64,000 bases of DNA from the NCBI GenBank assembly GCA_028820655.1, contig JAPPIK010000026.1, forward strand, positions 1-64,000, in the 5' to 3' direction. Of this stretch, positions 48,128-54,919 are shown one piece after another. Every line of letters begins with the position of its first letter. The stretch's first letter is position 1. A model generated the notes under the pieces. It ran no database searches and had not been told where the DNA came from. It saw nothing but the letters and a program-made list of their open reading frames with translations. The position numbers and the translations under genes are program-made. The stretch is from Candidatus Poribacteria bacterium. Its GTDB lineage: Bacteria; Poribacteria; WGA-4E; JAJDTR01.

Positions 48128-48201
48128 TCTATCGCGCTCATTATCCATTTGCTTGATGTCCGTTGGGGCTTAGAGAGGCTGGTGCGCAGTGCGCACCCTA
48201 C
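48128..48201. repeat. Family B unit plus GGTGCGC palindrome (family D, copy 1)
   Basis: A family B unit is followed by a 25-bp sequence (48177-48201) built on GGTGCGC-AGT-GCGCACC. An identical 25 bp lies at 52876-52900. Non-coding. Confidence 0.65.
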
Positions 48202-48344
48202 AGGATGCATCTTGCATGAAGCTCAGAGGAAAACAACCTACGACACCCATCATCTCTCTATTCCTTGCCAGACCTCGAACCTGATTAGGCACTGCGACCA
48301 TATTACGCGGGGATTGTGCTGGCACCTTCGTGGCAGCTCTCCCT

Positions 48345-49922
48345 TCATTCAATCCAAATCTGCCTGAAGTACCGCCATAGCGTCGGATGCAACTTCAGAT
48401 TTTTTACGTGTCTGTTTGTTATGACGGCTTTCTTGGAATGTGCGATTGGGACCCACGGGACATCGCTGTGGAAGATTTTCTGCGCCTTCTTGTAGAGTTC
48501 AATCCGCTTTTCGCGGTCGGTGATCGACCTCGCTTGATCGAGAACCTCCTGCATAGCGTCGCTTCGATAGAAGGAGATGTTGCCCGCCGGTTTTTCGGCT
48601 GCGGATTTGCTCAGTAGATAGTAGAAGAAGTTGTCGGGGTCGCCGAGGTCTGCGGACCAGCCCAGCATGGCGATGTCGTGCTCGCCGTATTTCGTTTTTT
48701 CAAGGTATGTGCCCCAGTCGAAGGTCACAATCTTAGTCTCAATTCCGACGCGCCGCAGATCGGACTGCATCACCTCGGCTAGCGCTCGACCATCGGGGAT
48801 GTAGGGTCTCGGCACCGGCAACGCCCACAAGGTGGTCGTAAAGCCGTCCGGATAACCGGCTTCCACCAACAGTTGTTTAGCCCTCTCCGGATCGTAGGCG
48901 TAATCCTCAATCCCGTCATCATAGCTCCACATCGTCGGCGGAATGGGATTCTTGGCGGGTATGCCCATGCCTTGATAGAGATGCTCGACAATTGCCGGTT
49001 TGTTTATGGCGTGGTTTATTGCCAAACGGACCTTGAGGTTGTCCAGCGGCTTTTTTTCCATATTAAACGCAAGGTAACCCACATTCATACCGGGTCCTTC
49101 AACAACGTTGAGGTTCGGATCCTGACGGATCTGGGGCAAATCATCGGGATTCGGGAACTCCATTATATCGATGCTGCCGTTCTGCAATTCAATGAGCCGC
49201 ACTGAATTGTCCGGAATCGATCGAAAAATGATGCGGTCCAGATGGGGGCGTCCGCCCCAGTAATCCTTGTTCACTTCGAGAACGACTTTATCTCCCCGAT
49301 CCCAGCGCACAAACTTGAAAGCGCCGGTTCCAACGGGGTGATTGGTGTAGTCCTCGCCCCACTTTCTTACCGCGCTTGGGCTGACAATCGAGAACGGCCC
49401 CATGGCTAGCGTAGCGATGAAGGGTGCGTAGGGTTGGTTGAGAGTTATCTGAATAGTATAGTCGTCCAAGGCGACAATCTTCTCTACGATATCAGCCAGC
49501 CCGGTGTACGACCAGTAAATGGGCGTGCCGCCGACGTTGTGGAAGGGGTGATTCGGATCATGTTGACGGTTCAATGAGAACAACACCGCATCCGCATTGA
49601 ATTCCGTACCGTCGTGAAACTCCACGCCTTTTCGCAGGTAGAATGTCCACGTCAGAGCATCTTCCGACGATTCCCACGATTTGGCTAGAGCGGGCTCAAC
49701 CTCTGTGCTTTCATCCTGGTATTGAACCAATGTGTCGTAGATGTTTTCGCACACTTTGAAGGATTCGCCATCTTCTTCATGCGCCGGGTCCAACCCCACG
49801 GAATCCCCGCCGCGACCGAAAATCAGCGTACCTCCAATGACAGGTGTGCTCGCGGAACCGTTTACCGTATAGACAGAAACCAATAGAACCAATGTTATAA
49901 GTGCCGACAGGCGTTCTCTCAT
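48345..49922 (-). CDS. ABC transporter substrate-binding protein, family 5 (peptide type)
   Basis: 525 aa. A signal peptide (about 1-24) precedes an OppA/DppA-type fold: GGTLIFGRGGDSVGLDPAHE, the family signature WTFYLRKGVEFHDGTEFNADAVLFSL (about 93-118), and the C-terminal IELYKKAQKIFHSDVPWVPIAH. It would bind a peptide or related ligand in the periplasm. No permease or ATPase genes are next to it, so it must work with components encoded elsewhere. The 316 bp upstream hold no gene. Confidence 0.9.
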   Translation of the reverse strand: MRERLSALITLVLLVSVYTVNGSASTPVIGGTLIFGRGGDSVGLDPAHEEDGESFKVCENIYDTLVQYQDESTEVEPALAKSWESSEDALTWTFYLRKGVEFHDGTEFNADAVLFSLNRQHDPNHPFHNVGGTPIYWSYTGLADIVEKIVALDDYTIQITLNQPYAPFIATLAMGPFSIVSPSAVRKWGEDYTNHPVGTGAFKFVRWDRGDKVVLEVNKDYWGGRPHLDRIIFRSIPDNSVRLIELQNGSIDIMEFPNPDDLPQIRQDPNLNVVEGPGMNVGYLAFNMEKKPLDNLKVRLAINHAINKPAIVEHLYQGMGIPAKNPIPPTMWSYDDGIEDYAYDPERAKQLLVEAGYPDGFTTTLWALPVPRPYIPDGRALAEVMQSDLRRVGIETKIVTFDWGTYLEKTKYGEHDIAMLGWSADLGDPDNFFYYLLSKSAAEKPAGNISFYRSDAMQEVLDQARSITDREKRIELYKKAQKIFHSDVPWVPIAHSKKAVITNRHVKNLKLHPTLWRYFRQIWIE

Positions 49923-50238
49923 AGGTTACTCCTTTGCTGTTGACAGATGTCATCATGTCATTAGAACATAGTGTGGATATCAGCCGAAAATAGTACCTTG
50001 TTAATGGTGCTCTGTCAAACAAATCTCATGACCCTATATCGGAGTTATCCGCATGCTATGTTCCGACTACTAAAGGTCATTTTATAGAATCGACGGATGA
50101 ACGAAGGTTGATGGTGAAACCGAATCGACTCCAGGAACATTCTTACGTCAAGCGTGTGTAGACGTGTGCGAGAACACAGGGACTCGATGGAATGCTTAGA
50201 ATTGTCTCACGTCATTATAGGAAAGGTTGGACGGAAAT

Positions 50239-51201
50239 ATGTTGATTAAGATTCCCAGAGGATGGGAGATCCCCGAGAACCAGGTGACACCGGAATCGGA
50301 TTATGTAAGCCGGCGCAAGTTTATAAAGAATATGGGCTTGGCGGGCGCTGGCGCACTGACGTTGATGAACGGCTGTGCGTGGGCAAAGGGAAAAGGCGTG
50401 GAGGAGCAACTCAAAGAGGCGCGAGCACAGAAAATTAACGCACCGCTCAATGAAAACTTTATGGTGGACGGGGAATTGACCGATGAGGTTGTCGCCGCAT
50501 CTTACAACAATTTTTATGAATTTACGACGACCAAGGATCGTGTATGGAAATTGGTCGATAGGTTTCAGACGCGACCGTGGGAAATCGAAATCGGCGGGTT
50601 GGTGGAGAATCCGATGACGGTCGACGTCAGCGACCTCGTCAAGAAAATGCCCCTCGAAGAGCGAATCTACCGCTTCCGGTGCGTCGAAGCGTGGGCGATG
50701 GTGGTGCCGTGGACCGGTTTTCCCATGAAGGATCTGGTCAATTTGGTAAAACCGAAGTCATCTGCGAAATACGTGAAAATGCTTACATTCCTGCGTCCGG
50801 ACGAGGCTCCCCAGCAGAAGCAGGGAAGATTGCCATGGCCCTATTTCGAGGGATTGACCATTGAGGAGGCAATGAACGAACTCACCTTGCTTGTCACCGG
50901 CATTTACGGTCACGTTCTTCCGAAACAACACGGCGCTCCGATCCGCTTAATCGCGCCGTGGAAATACGGCTTCAAGAGCATCAAGTCGATAGTCAGTATC
51001 GAATTCACCAAGCGCAAACCGCGCACATTCTGGAATACCTTGGCACCGCGCGAATACGACTTCTGGGCGAATGTGAATCCAACGGTTCCTCATCCTCGCT
51101 GGTCGCAAGCGATGGAGCGCATGATCGGCACCGGCGAGCGCCGTCCGACCGACATGTACAACGGGTATCAAAGTCACGTAACACATCTCTACGAAACGTA
51201 A
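50239..51201 (+). CDS. msrP: Periplasmic methionine-sulfoxide reductase catalytic subunit MsrP (YedY)
   Basis: 320 aa from the ATG at 50239; a TTG at 50227 would add four residues. A twin-arginine signal (SRRKFIKNMGLAGAGAL) directs the folded, molybdopterin-loaded protein through Tat. The molybdenum ligand is C148 in RFRCVEAWAMVVPW. The sulfite-oxidase-family end KSIVSIEFTKRKPRTFWN...EYDFWANVNP is characteristic of MsrP. It repairs oxidised methionine in the envelope. The haem membrane partner MsrQ is absent from the neighbourhood; the convergent neighbour is rtcB. Confidence 0.92.
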   Translation: MLIKIPRGWEIPENQVTPESDYVSRRKFIKNMGLAGAGALTLMNGCAWAKGKGVEEQLKEARAQKINAPLNENFMVDGELTDEVVAASYNNFYEFTTTKDRVWKLVDRFQTRPWEIEIGGLVENPMTVDVSDLVKKMPLEERIYRFRCVEAWAMVVPWTGFPMKDLVNLVKPKSSAKYVKMLTFLRPDEAPQQKQGRLPWPYFEGLTIEEAMNELTLLVTGIYGHVLPKQHGAPIRLIAPWKYGFKSIKSIVSIEFTKRKPRTFWNTLAPREYDFWANVNPTVPHPRWSQAMERMIGTGERRPTDMYNGYQSHVTHLYET

Positions 51202-51209
51202 TCGGGCGA

Positions 51210-52679
51210 TTATCCCTTAATCACTCCAATTGGCCGCAGCCGAGCCACGCGCCGCGAAAGCCCGGCTGCATCAACCACTTTGACGACCTCATCGACGTCT
51301 TTGTAGGCTTCGGGGACCTCCTCGTGCAGGGTTCGGCGACCTTCGGCGCGCACAAAGATGCCCTGTTTTTCAAGGTCCTTATCAATTGCCCGCCCCTTTG
51401 TGGCTTCAATCGCCTTCCGGCGAGACAGCATTCTTCCCGCACCATGGCAGGTTGTCCCCCATGTCTGTTCCATGGCTGCCGGGCTGCCCACGAGCACATA
51501 GGATGCCGTTCCCATATCGCCGGGAATCAGAACCGGCTGGCCGATCTTCCGGTACTTCTGGGGAATTTCCGGGTGCCCCGCCGGGAAGGCGCGCGTCGCC
51601 CCTTTTCGATGCACAAACAGTTCCTTCTCGACTCCGCCAATCCGGTGTGTCTCAAACTTACCGATATTGTGCGCCACATCGTAGACCAATTCCAAACCAA
51701 GCTCAGTTCGGCCGGTGTCGAAGAAATCCATGAACACCTGCCGCACCCAGTGGGTGATGCACTGCCGATTATTCCACGCATAGTTTGCTCCGCACGCCAT
51801 GGCAGCGAGATAGTCCTGGCCCTCCGGCGATTTAATCGGTGCAGCAGCCAGTTGCCGGTCGGGGAGATCAATGCCGTACTTTTGCGCGACCTTGACCCAT
51901 GTTTTGACGTGTTCGTCGCACACTTGGTAGCCGAATCCACGCGACCCGGTATGGATCATCACACAGACCTGTCCTTCGGTTAAGCCCATGGCATCCGCGG
52001 CTTCCCGATAAAGTACGCGGTCTACCACCTGTAACTCCAGAAAATGGTTCCCCGAGCCGAGCGTGCCAAGCTGATTTTTCCCGCGCTCCAAGGCGCGTTT
52101 ACTTGCGGCGGAGGCGTCCGCAGACGCAAGACGCCCGTTCGCTTCGGTGAATCCCAAGTCTTCAGGCAAACCGTATTCTCGTTCGATCGCCCAACGGGAT
52201 CCCTTCTCGAGCATTTCCTGTTCTTCACCGATTGAGAGTCGAATCTTGCCGCTGGAACCGACGCCACAGGGGATATGCTCGAAGAGTCTGTCGACGAGAG
52301 TTCGAGTCCTGCCTTTCAAGCGGGACGCGTTTATATTTGTGCGGATCAAACGCACGCCGCAGTTGAGGTCGTAACCGATGCCGCCGGGCGACACAACGCC
52401 ATCGGCACGGGGATCCGTGGCAGCAACGCCGCCGATTACAAAACCGTAACCCCAATGCAGATCCGGCATAGCCAGCGAATTTCCCACGATTCCGGGCAGA
52501 TGCGCCACGTTGGCGACCTGTTGCAGTGCTTCGTCGCTCTTGGCTTGCCGCAAGAGTTTTTCGTTAGCGTAGACTATCCCATCGACGCGCATTCCTTTCT
52601 GATAGCTTTTTGGGATGCGCCAGCGATAGTCGTCAATTTTGTTTAATGGTATTTGATTTTCCACGGCACCTCTTGGCAT
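51210..52679 (-). CDS. rtcB: RNA-splicing ligase RtcB
   Basis: 489 aa. RtcB joins 2',3'-cyclic-phosphate or 3'-phosphate RNA ends to 5'-OH ends using GTP and Mn. Metal ligands are in GGIGYDLNCGVRL, GSGNHFLELQVV, MIHTGSRGFGYQV and VYDVAHNIGKFE. The guanylylated His lies in TTCHGAGRMLSR. The full length and the C-terminal KVVDAAGLSRRVARLRPIGVIKG are intact. No archease gene is adjacent. Confidence 0.95.
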   Translation of the reverse strand: MPRGAVENQIPLNKIDDYRWRIPKSYQKGMRVDGIVYANEKLLRQAKSDEALQQVANVAHLPGIVGNSLAMPDLHWGYGFVIGGVAATDPRADGVVSPGGIGYDLNCGVRLIRTNINASRLKGRTRTLVDRLFEHIPCGVGSSGKIRLSIGEEQEMLEKGSRWAIEREYGLPEDLGFTEANGRLASADASAASKRALERGKNQLGTLGSGNHFLELQVVDRVLYREAADAMGLTEGQVCVMIHTGSRGFGYQVCDEHVKTWVKVAQKYGIDLPDRQLAAAPIKSPEGQDYLAAMACGANYAWNNRQCITHWVRQVFMDFFDTGRTELGLELVYDVAHNIGKFETHRIGGVEKELFVHRKGATRAFPAGHPEIPQKYRKIGQPVLIPGDMGTASYVLVGSPAAMEQTWGTTCHGAGRMLSRRKAIEATKGRAIDKDLEKQGIFVRAEGRRTLHEEVPEAYKDVDEVVKVVDAAGLSRRVARLRPIGVIKG

Positions 52680-52875
52680 TCTTCCAAACCTAGGAGATTA
52701 TTCCCTTTTTAAAAAGTTGAGCCGGAGTTGACACTTACAAGATGTTGCACATTCAGCACCGTTTTTTTTAGACAATAGTTCGCAAATGTAAGAGATTTTG
52801 TGGCGCAAACCAACGGTGGAGCATCACAAGCACAATCTAACAGATTGCGGTACTAGGCGGGAAAATTAAGTTCAA

Positions 52876-52900
52876 GGCTGGTGCGCAGTGCGCACCCTAC
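52876..52900. repeat. GGTGCGC palindrome (family D, copy 2)
   Basis: Exact 25-bp copy of 48177-48201, built on GGTGCGC-AGT-GCGCACC and ending CCTAC. The rest of 52680-52937 shows no gene. Confidence 0.7.
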
Positions 52901-52937
52901 GAGAACCTTGGACTCTGTTTAAAGATTGTTAAGCCTC

Positions 52938-53330
52938 CTACACGGTCAGCCAAAATACGTATGCAGCGTGCGCCAATCCTAATACTGCCACGATGCATGC
53001 GACGGTTTTCATTACGGTACTTAACCTGCCTGACGTTGAAAAGTAAAAAGCGACGTGATTCAATAGCAACATTAGCACGACTACGAGGTTCAAAACGGCG
53101 ATGTGCGAGTTTGCATCGTAGTGCCGCACAACAAAGTAAATTATAACGTTAATGGCTAACAGACAGAGGATGATCGCCAAGAATCCATACTTCCACGGAA
53201 TACCGAGTGAGTGGGCGGCCTTCGCTTCTTTGTTTTTTCGGATAATATCGCCGACTATCCGTTGCTTCCGTTCTTGATTCTCAATCTTGGTCTGTAGTTG
53301 TTGTTTTTCAGTTTCGGAGAACTGTCTCAT
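52938..53330 (-). CDS. Small membrane protein, paralogue B of a tandem pair
   Basis: 130 aa. A soluble, charged N terminus (MRQFSETEKQQLQTKIENQ) is followed by three hydrophobic helices (about 48-66, 76-94, 103-128). The opening residues match those of the protein encoded at 53388-53768, and the helix layout is the same, so the two arose by duplication. I do not recognise the family. The gene is the last in its direction before the rtcB region. Confidence 0.75.
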   Translation of the reverse strand: MRQFSETEKQQLQTKIENQERKQRIVGDIIRKNKEAKAAHSLGIPWKYGFLAIILCLLAINVIIYFVVRHYDANSHIAVLNLVVVLMLLLNHVAFYFSTSGRLSTVMKTVACIVAVLGLAHAAYVFWLTV

Positions 53331-53387
53331 GCGAAATAGCCTTCCATTGAACTGTACATGGTAACCAACAGCTTGTGCGGCAAGCCA

Positions 53388-53768
53388 TCAATCTCCCCAG
53401 AGCGCAGTGGTTAGTTTGGAGGCGAATCTAGTCCATACTAGGTAAGCAACGTAGGCAAATGCCAAGATAATGAGACCCCATTCAGCTATTTTTAAGAGGC
53501 GCCTCTGCCGACCTTGCTTAAAGAAGTGATCCGCAAGGTGATCGAATTGAGCTATCACCATGATTACGAGGATGTAAAATTGCTCATACCCAAACCTTCG
53601 AAATTTCAGGAAGATAATCAGGTTGATACCGATTGCGAAAAGAATAATTGCCAAAGACCAATTTTTTGCGTTAGGTGATTCTCTTTCACCTCTCTTTAGC
53701 CGCCGTTCCTGTTGGTCTCTTATCTTTGACCGGAGTTGCTGTTTCTCGACCGCGGTGAATTGCCTCAT
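53388..53768 (-). CDS. Small membrane protein, paralogue A of a tandem pair
   Basis: 126 aa. N terminus MRQFTAVEKQQLRSKIRDQ, then three hydrophobic helices (about 36-50, 64-80, 95-110). Related to the protein at 52938-53330, 57 bp downstream. Between it and the selenoprotein unit upstream lies a strong terminator (53874-53919), so it needs its own promoter. No function can be assigned. Confidence 0.75.
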   Translation of the reverse strand: MRQFTAVEKQQLRSKIRDQQERRLKRGERESPNAKNWSLAIILFAIGINLIIFLKFRRFGYEQFYILVIMVIAQFDHLADHFFKQGRQRRLLKIAEWGLIILAFAYVAYLVWTRFASKLTTALWGD

Positions 53769-53873
53769 GAGACGTGACTTCCATGTTTACACGAAACGAC
53801 AACATCCCTGTTTTGACTTACTGCTTCACGCTTCGTCCAATGTAATCGTTAGCATGGCGGCAAACATGAGTGC

Positions 53874-53919
53874 CAAAAAAACAAAGGCCTCCTCGAACAT
53901 GCTCTGTCAAGGAGACCTT
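53874..53919 (-). terminator. Intrinsic terminator of the HMA selenoprotein unit
   Basis: On the minus strand AAGGTCTCCT (53919-53910), a 16-nt loop and AGGAGGCCTT (53893-53884), a 10-bp stem with one G-U, followed by TTGTTTTTTT. It lies 65 bases after the stop codon of the second HMA gene. Confidence 0.88.
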
Positions 53920-53984
53920 AGTTTCTAAAAAAATTGCCACATTAAACACCGATTGTCGCTCGAATCGCCATCAGAAGGCGGCTT

Positions 53985-54329
53985 CTAATTTTCAACCGTT
54001 GCGTCAAAACCGGCGTCCGTAACGGCAGCCGCCAATGTGTCAGCACTGACTTTGCCGGACTCAACCTTGACCACCGCTTTGTCCGGAAGCGAAACAGCCG
54101 CATTGGTGACGCCGGCGATTTCAGAAAGTACAGACTGTACTTTCGAAACACAGGCACCTCACGTCATGTTCGACACGGACAACGTGATCTCTTGCGTCGC
54201 GACAACCGCAGTTTCTTGAATTTGAGGTGTTTCAGATTTCTTAGTGCTTGCTTCTTTCTTTTCCGACTGGCATCCAAGTACCACGACAATCGTGAAAACG
54301 TAGATTAGCAGCACCTTTGTGATACGCAC
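53985..54329 (-). CDS. HMA-domain lipoprotein with selenocysteine at CxxC (second copy)
   Basis: 114 aa when UGA at 54159-54161 is read as selenocysteine (U57). The GTG start is preceded by AAAGGAGG. A lipobox VLGC (C20) predicts a lipid-anchored envelope protein. A Lys/Glu/Thr-rich linker leads to a heavy-metal-associated domain: ITLSVSNMT-U-GACVSKVQSVL, then GVTNAAVSLPDKAVVKV and the final DAGFDATVEN. U replaces the first Cys of the GMTCxxC site. A stem-loop fit for a SECIS lies 23 nt beyond the UGA. Probable role: binding of a soft metal such as copper or mercury, or selenol redox chemistry; which of these is unknown. Without recoding the product would be a truncated 56-residue lipopeptide. 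Confidence 0.85.
54124..54144 (-). promoter_or_regulatory. Putative bacterial SECIS, HMA copy 2
   Basis: GAAAGTACA (54144-54136), loop GTC (54135-54133), TGTACTTTC (54132-54124): a perfect 9-bp stem. The UGA ends at 54159, leaving 23 nt to the loop. A small apical loop starting with G at this distance matches the consensus I recall for bacterial SECIS elements. One inner pair (A-T here, G-C in the other copy) covaries. Confidence 0.8.
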
Positions 54330-54373
54330 CTATTTCTACCTCCTTTGAAAAAGGATAGGATTTAACACCGGAA

Positions 54374-54739
54374 TCAATTGGCAGCGGTGGCGCCAAATCC
54401 CGCGCCTTCCACGGCGCCGGTTAGGTCGGCGGTGGAGACCTTTCCAGGTTCGACATTTACGGTAGCTGTTTGCAGGTTAACGTTAACATTGCTAACTCCG
54501 GGGAGGTTGGTAAGTGCAGCCTGCACTTTTGCGACACAGCCTCCTCAGGTTACACCCGTGAGATTCAATGTTACCTCCTCCACTTTGGCTGCCGAAGCGG
54601 ATTGATCAGATTTCGTCGATTCTTGCGTCTGCTCCGTCGCTGGCGCGGGCGATGCTTCGGGAGCTGCCATTTTCTTGGTACATCCCATTGCGACCAACGT
54701 TGCGACCAAGCAGATTAGTAACACTTTCAAAATACGCAT
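54374..54739 (-). CDS. HMA-domain lipoprotein with selenocysteine at CxxC (first copy)
   Basis: 121 aa when UGA at 54545-54547 is read as selenocysteine (U65). The ATG is preceded by AAGAAGGTGA. The lipobox-like LVAMGC (C20) and an Ala/Glu/Ser/Thr-rich linker precede an HMA domain: VTLNLTGVT-U-GGCVAKVQAAL, GVSNVNVNLQTATVNV, and EGAGFGATAAN at the end. U stands at the first Cys of the metal-binding site. The gene ends at a true UGA (54374-54376) that has no hairpin behind it. It is followed 44 bp later by the second copy; the two are about half identical after U. Metal capture in the envelope is the likely role. Confidence 0.85.
54512..54528 (-). promoter_or_regulatory. Putative bacterial SECIS, HMA copy 1
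   Basis: AAGTGCA (54528-54522), loop GGC (54521-54519), TGCACTT (54518-54512): a perfect 7-bp stem with a G-first triloop. From the UGA (ending at 54545) to the loop is 23 nt, identical to the other copy. Confidence 0.8.
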
Positions 54740-54796
54740 TTTAATTCACCTTCTTTCCAAATTTGGGATTTAAACCCCGTATCGGGATTTCGCTTG

Positions 54797-54826
54797 ATTC
54801 TATCCGAATAGGCGCATGGTTGTCAA
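54797..54826 (-). promoter_or_regulatory. Promoter of the HMA selenoprotein unit
   Basis: Read on the minus strand: TTGACA (54826-54821), an 18-bp spacer and TAGAAT (54802-54797). It lies 57 bases before the first ATG. It is divergent from an equally spaced promoter at 54860-54889; 33 bp separate the two -35 boxes, enough for a shared operator. Confidence 0.75.
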
Positions 54827-54859
54827 GACCTATCTCCCCTATACTGTGGATAATAAGGC

Positions 54860-54889
54860 TTGACAGCAAAATCGGATACGGAGTAGAAT
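54860..54889 (+). promoter_or_regulatory. Promoter of the TPP-enzyme gene
   Basis: TTGACA (54860-54865), an 18-bp spacer, TAGAAT (54884-54889), 30 bases before the ATG at 54920. Same hexamers and spacer length as the divergent promoter of the selenoprotein unit. Confidence 0.75.
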
Positions 54890-54919
54890 TGGGCAAATTC
54901 GGAAAAGGAACACATAAAG

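Noticed and set aside
53942-54739. Reading the two HMA genes as pseudogenes with nonsense mutations
   Set aside because: Both copies have UGA at the same functional codon, the frame and HMA residues are kept beyond it, and each has a well-placed hairpin with a covarying pair.
53985-54739. UGA reassignment (for example to Gly or Trp) in the whole genome
   Set aside because: Many intact genes here end in UGA (cysK, the MFS gene, the first HMA gene itself), so the code is standard.
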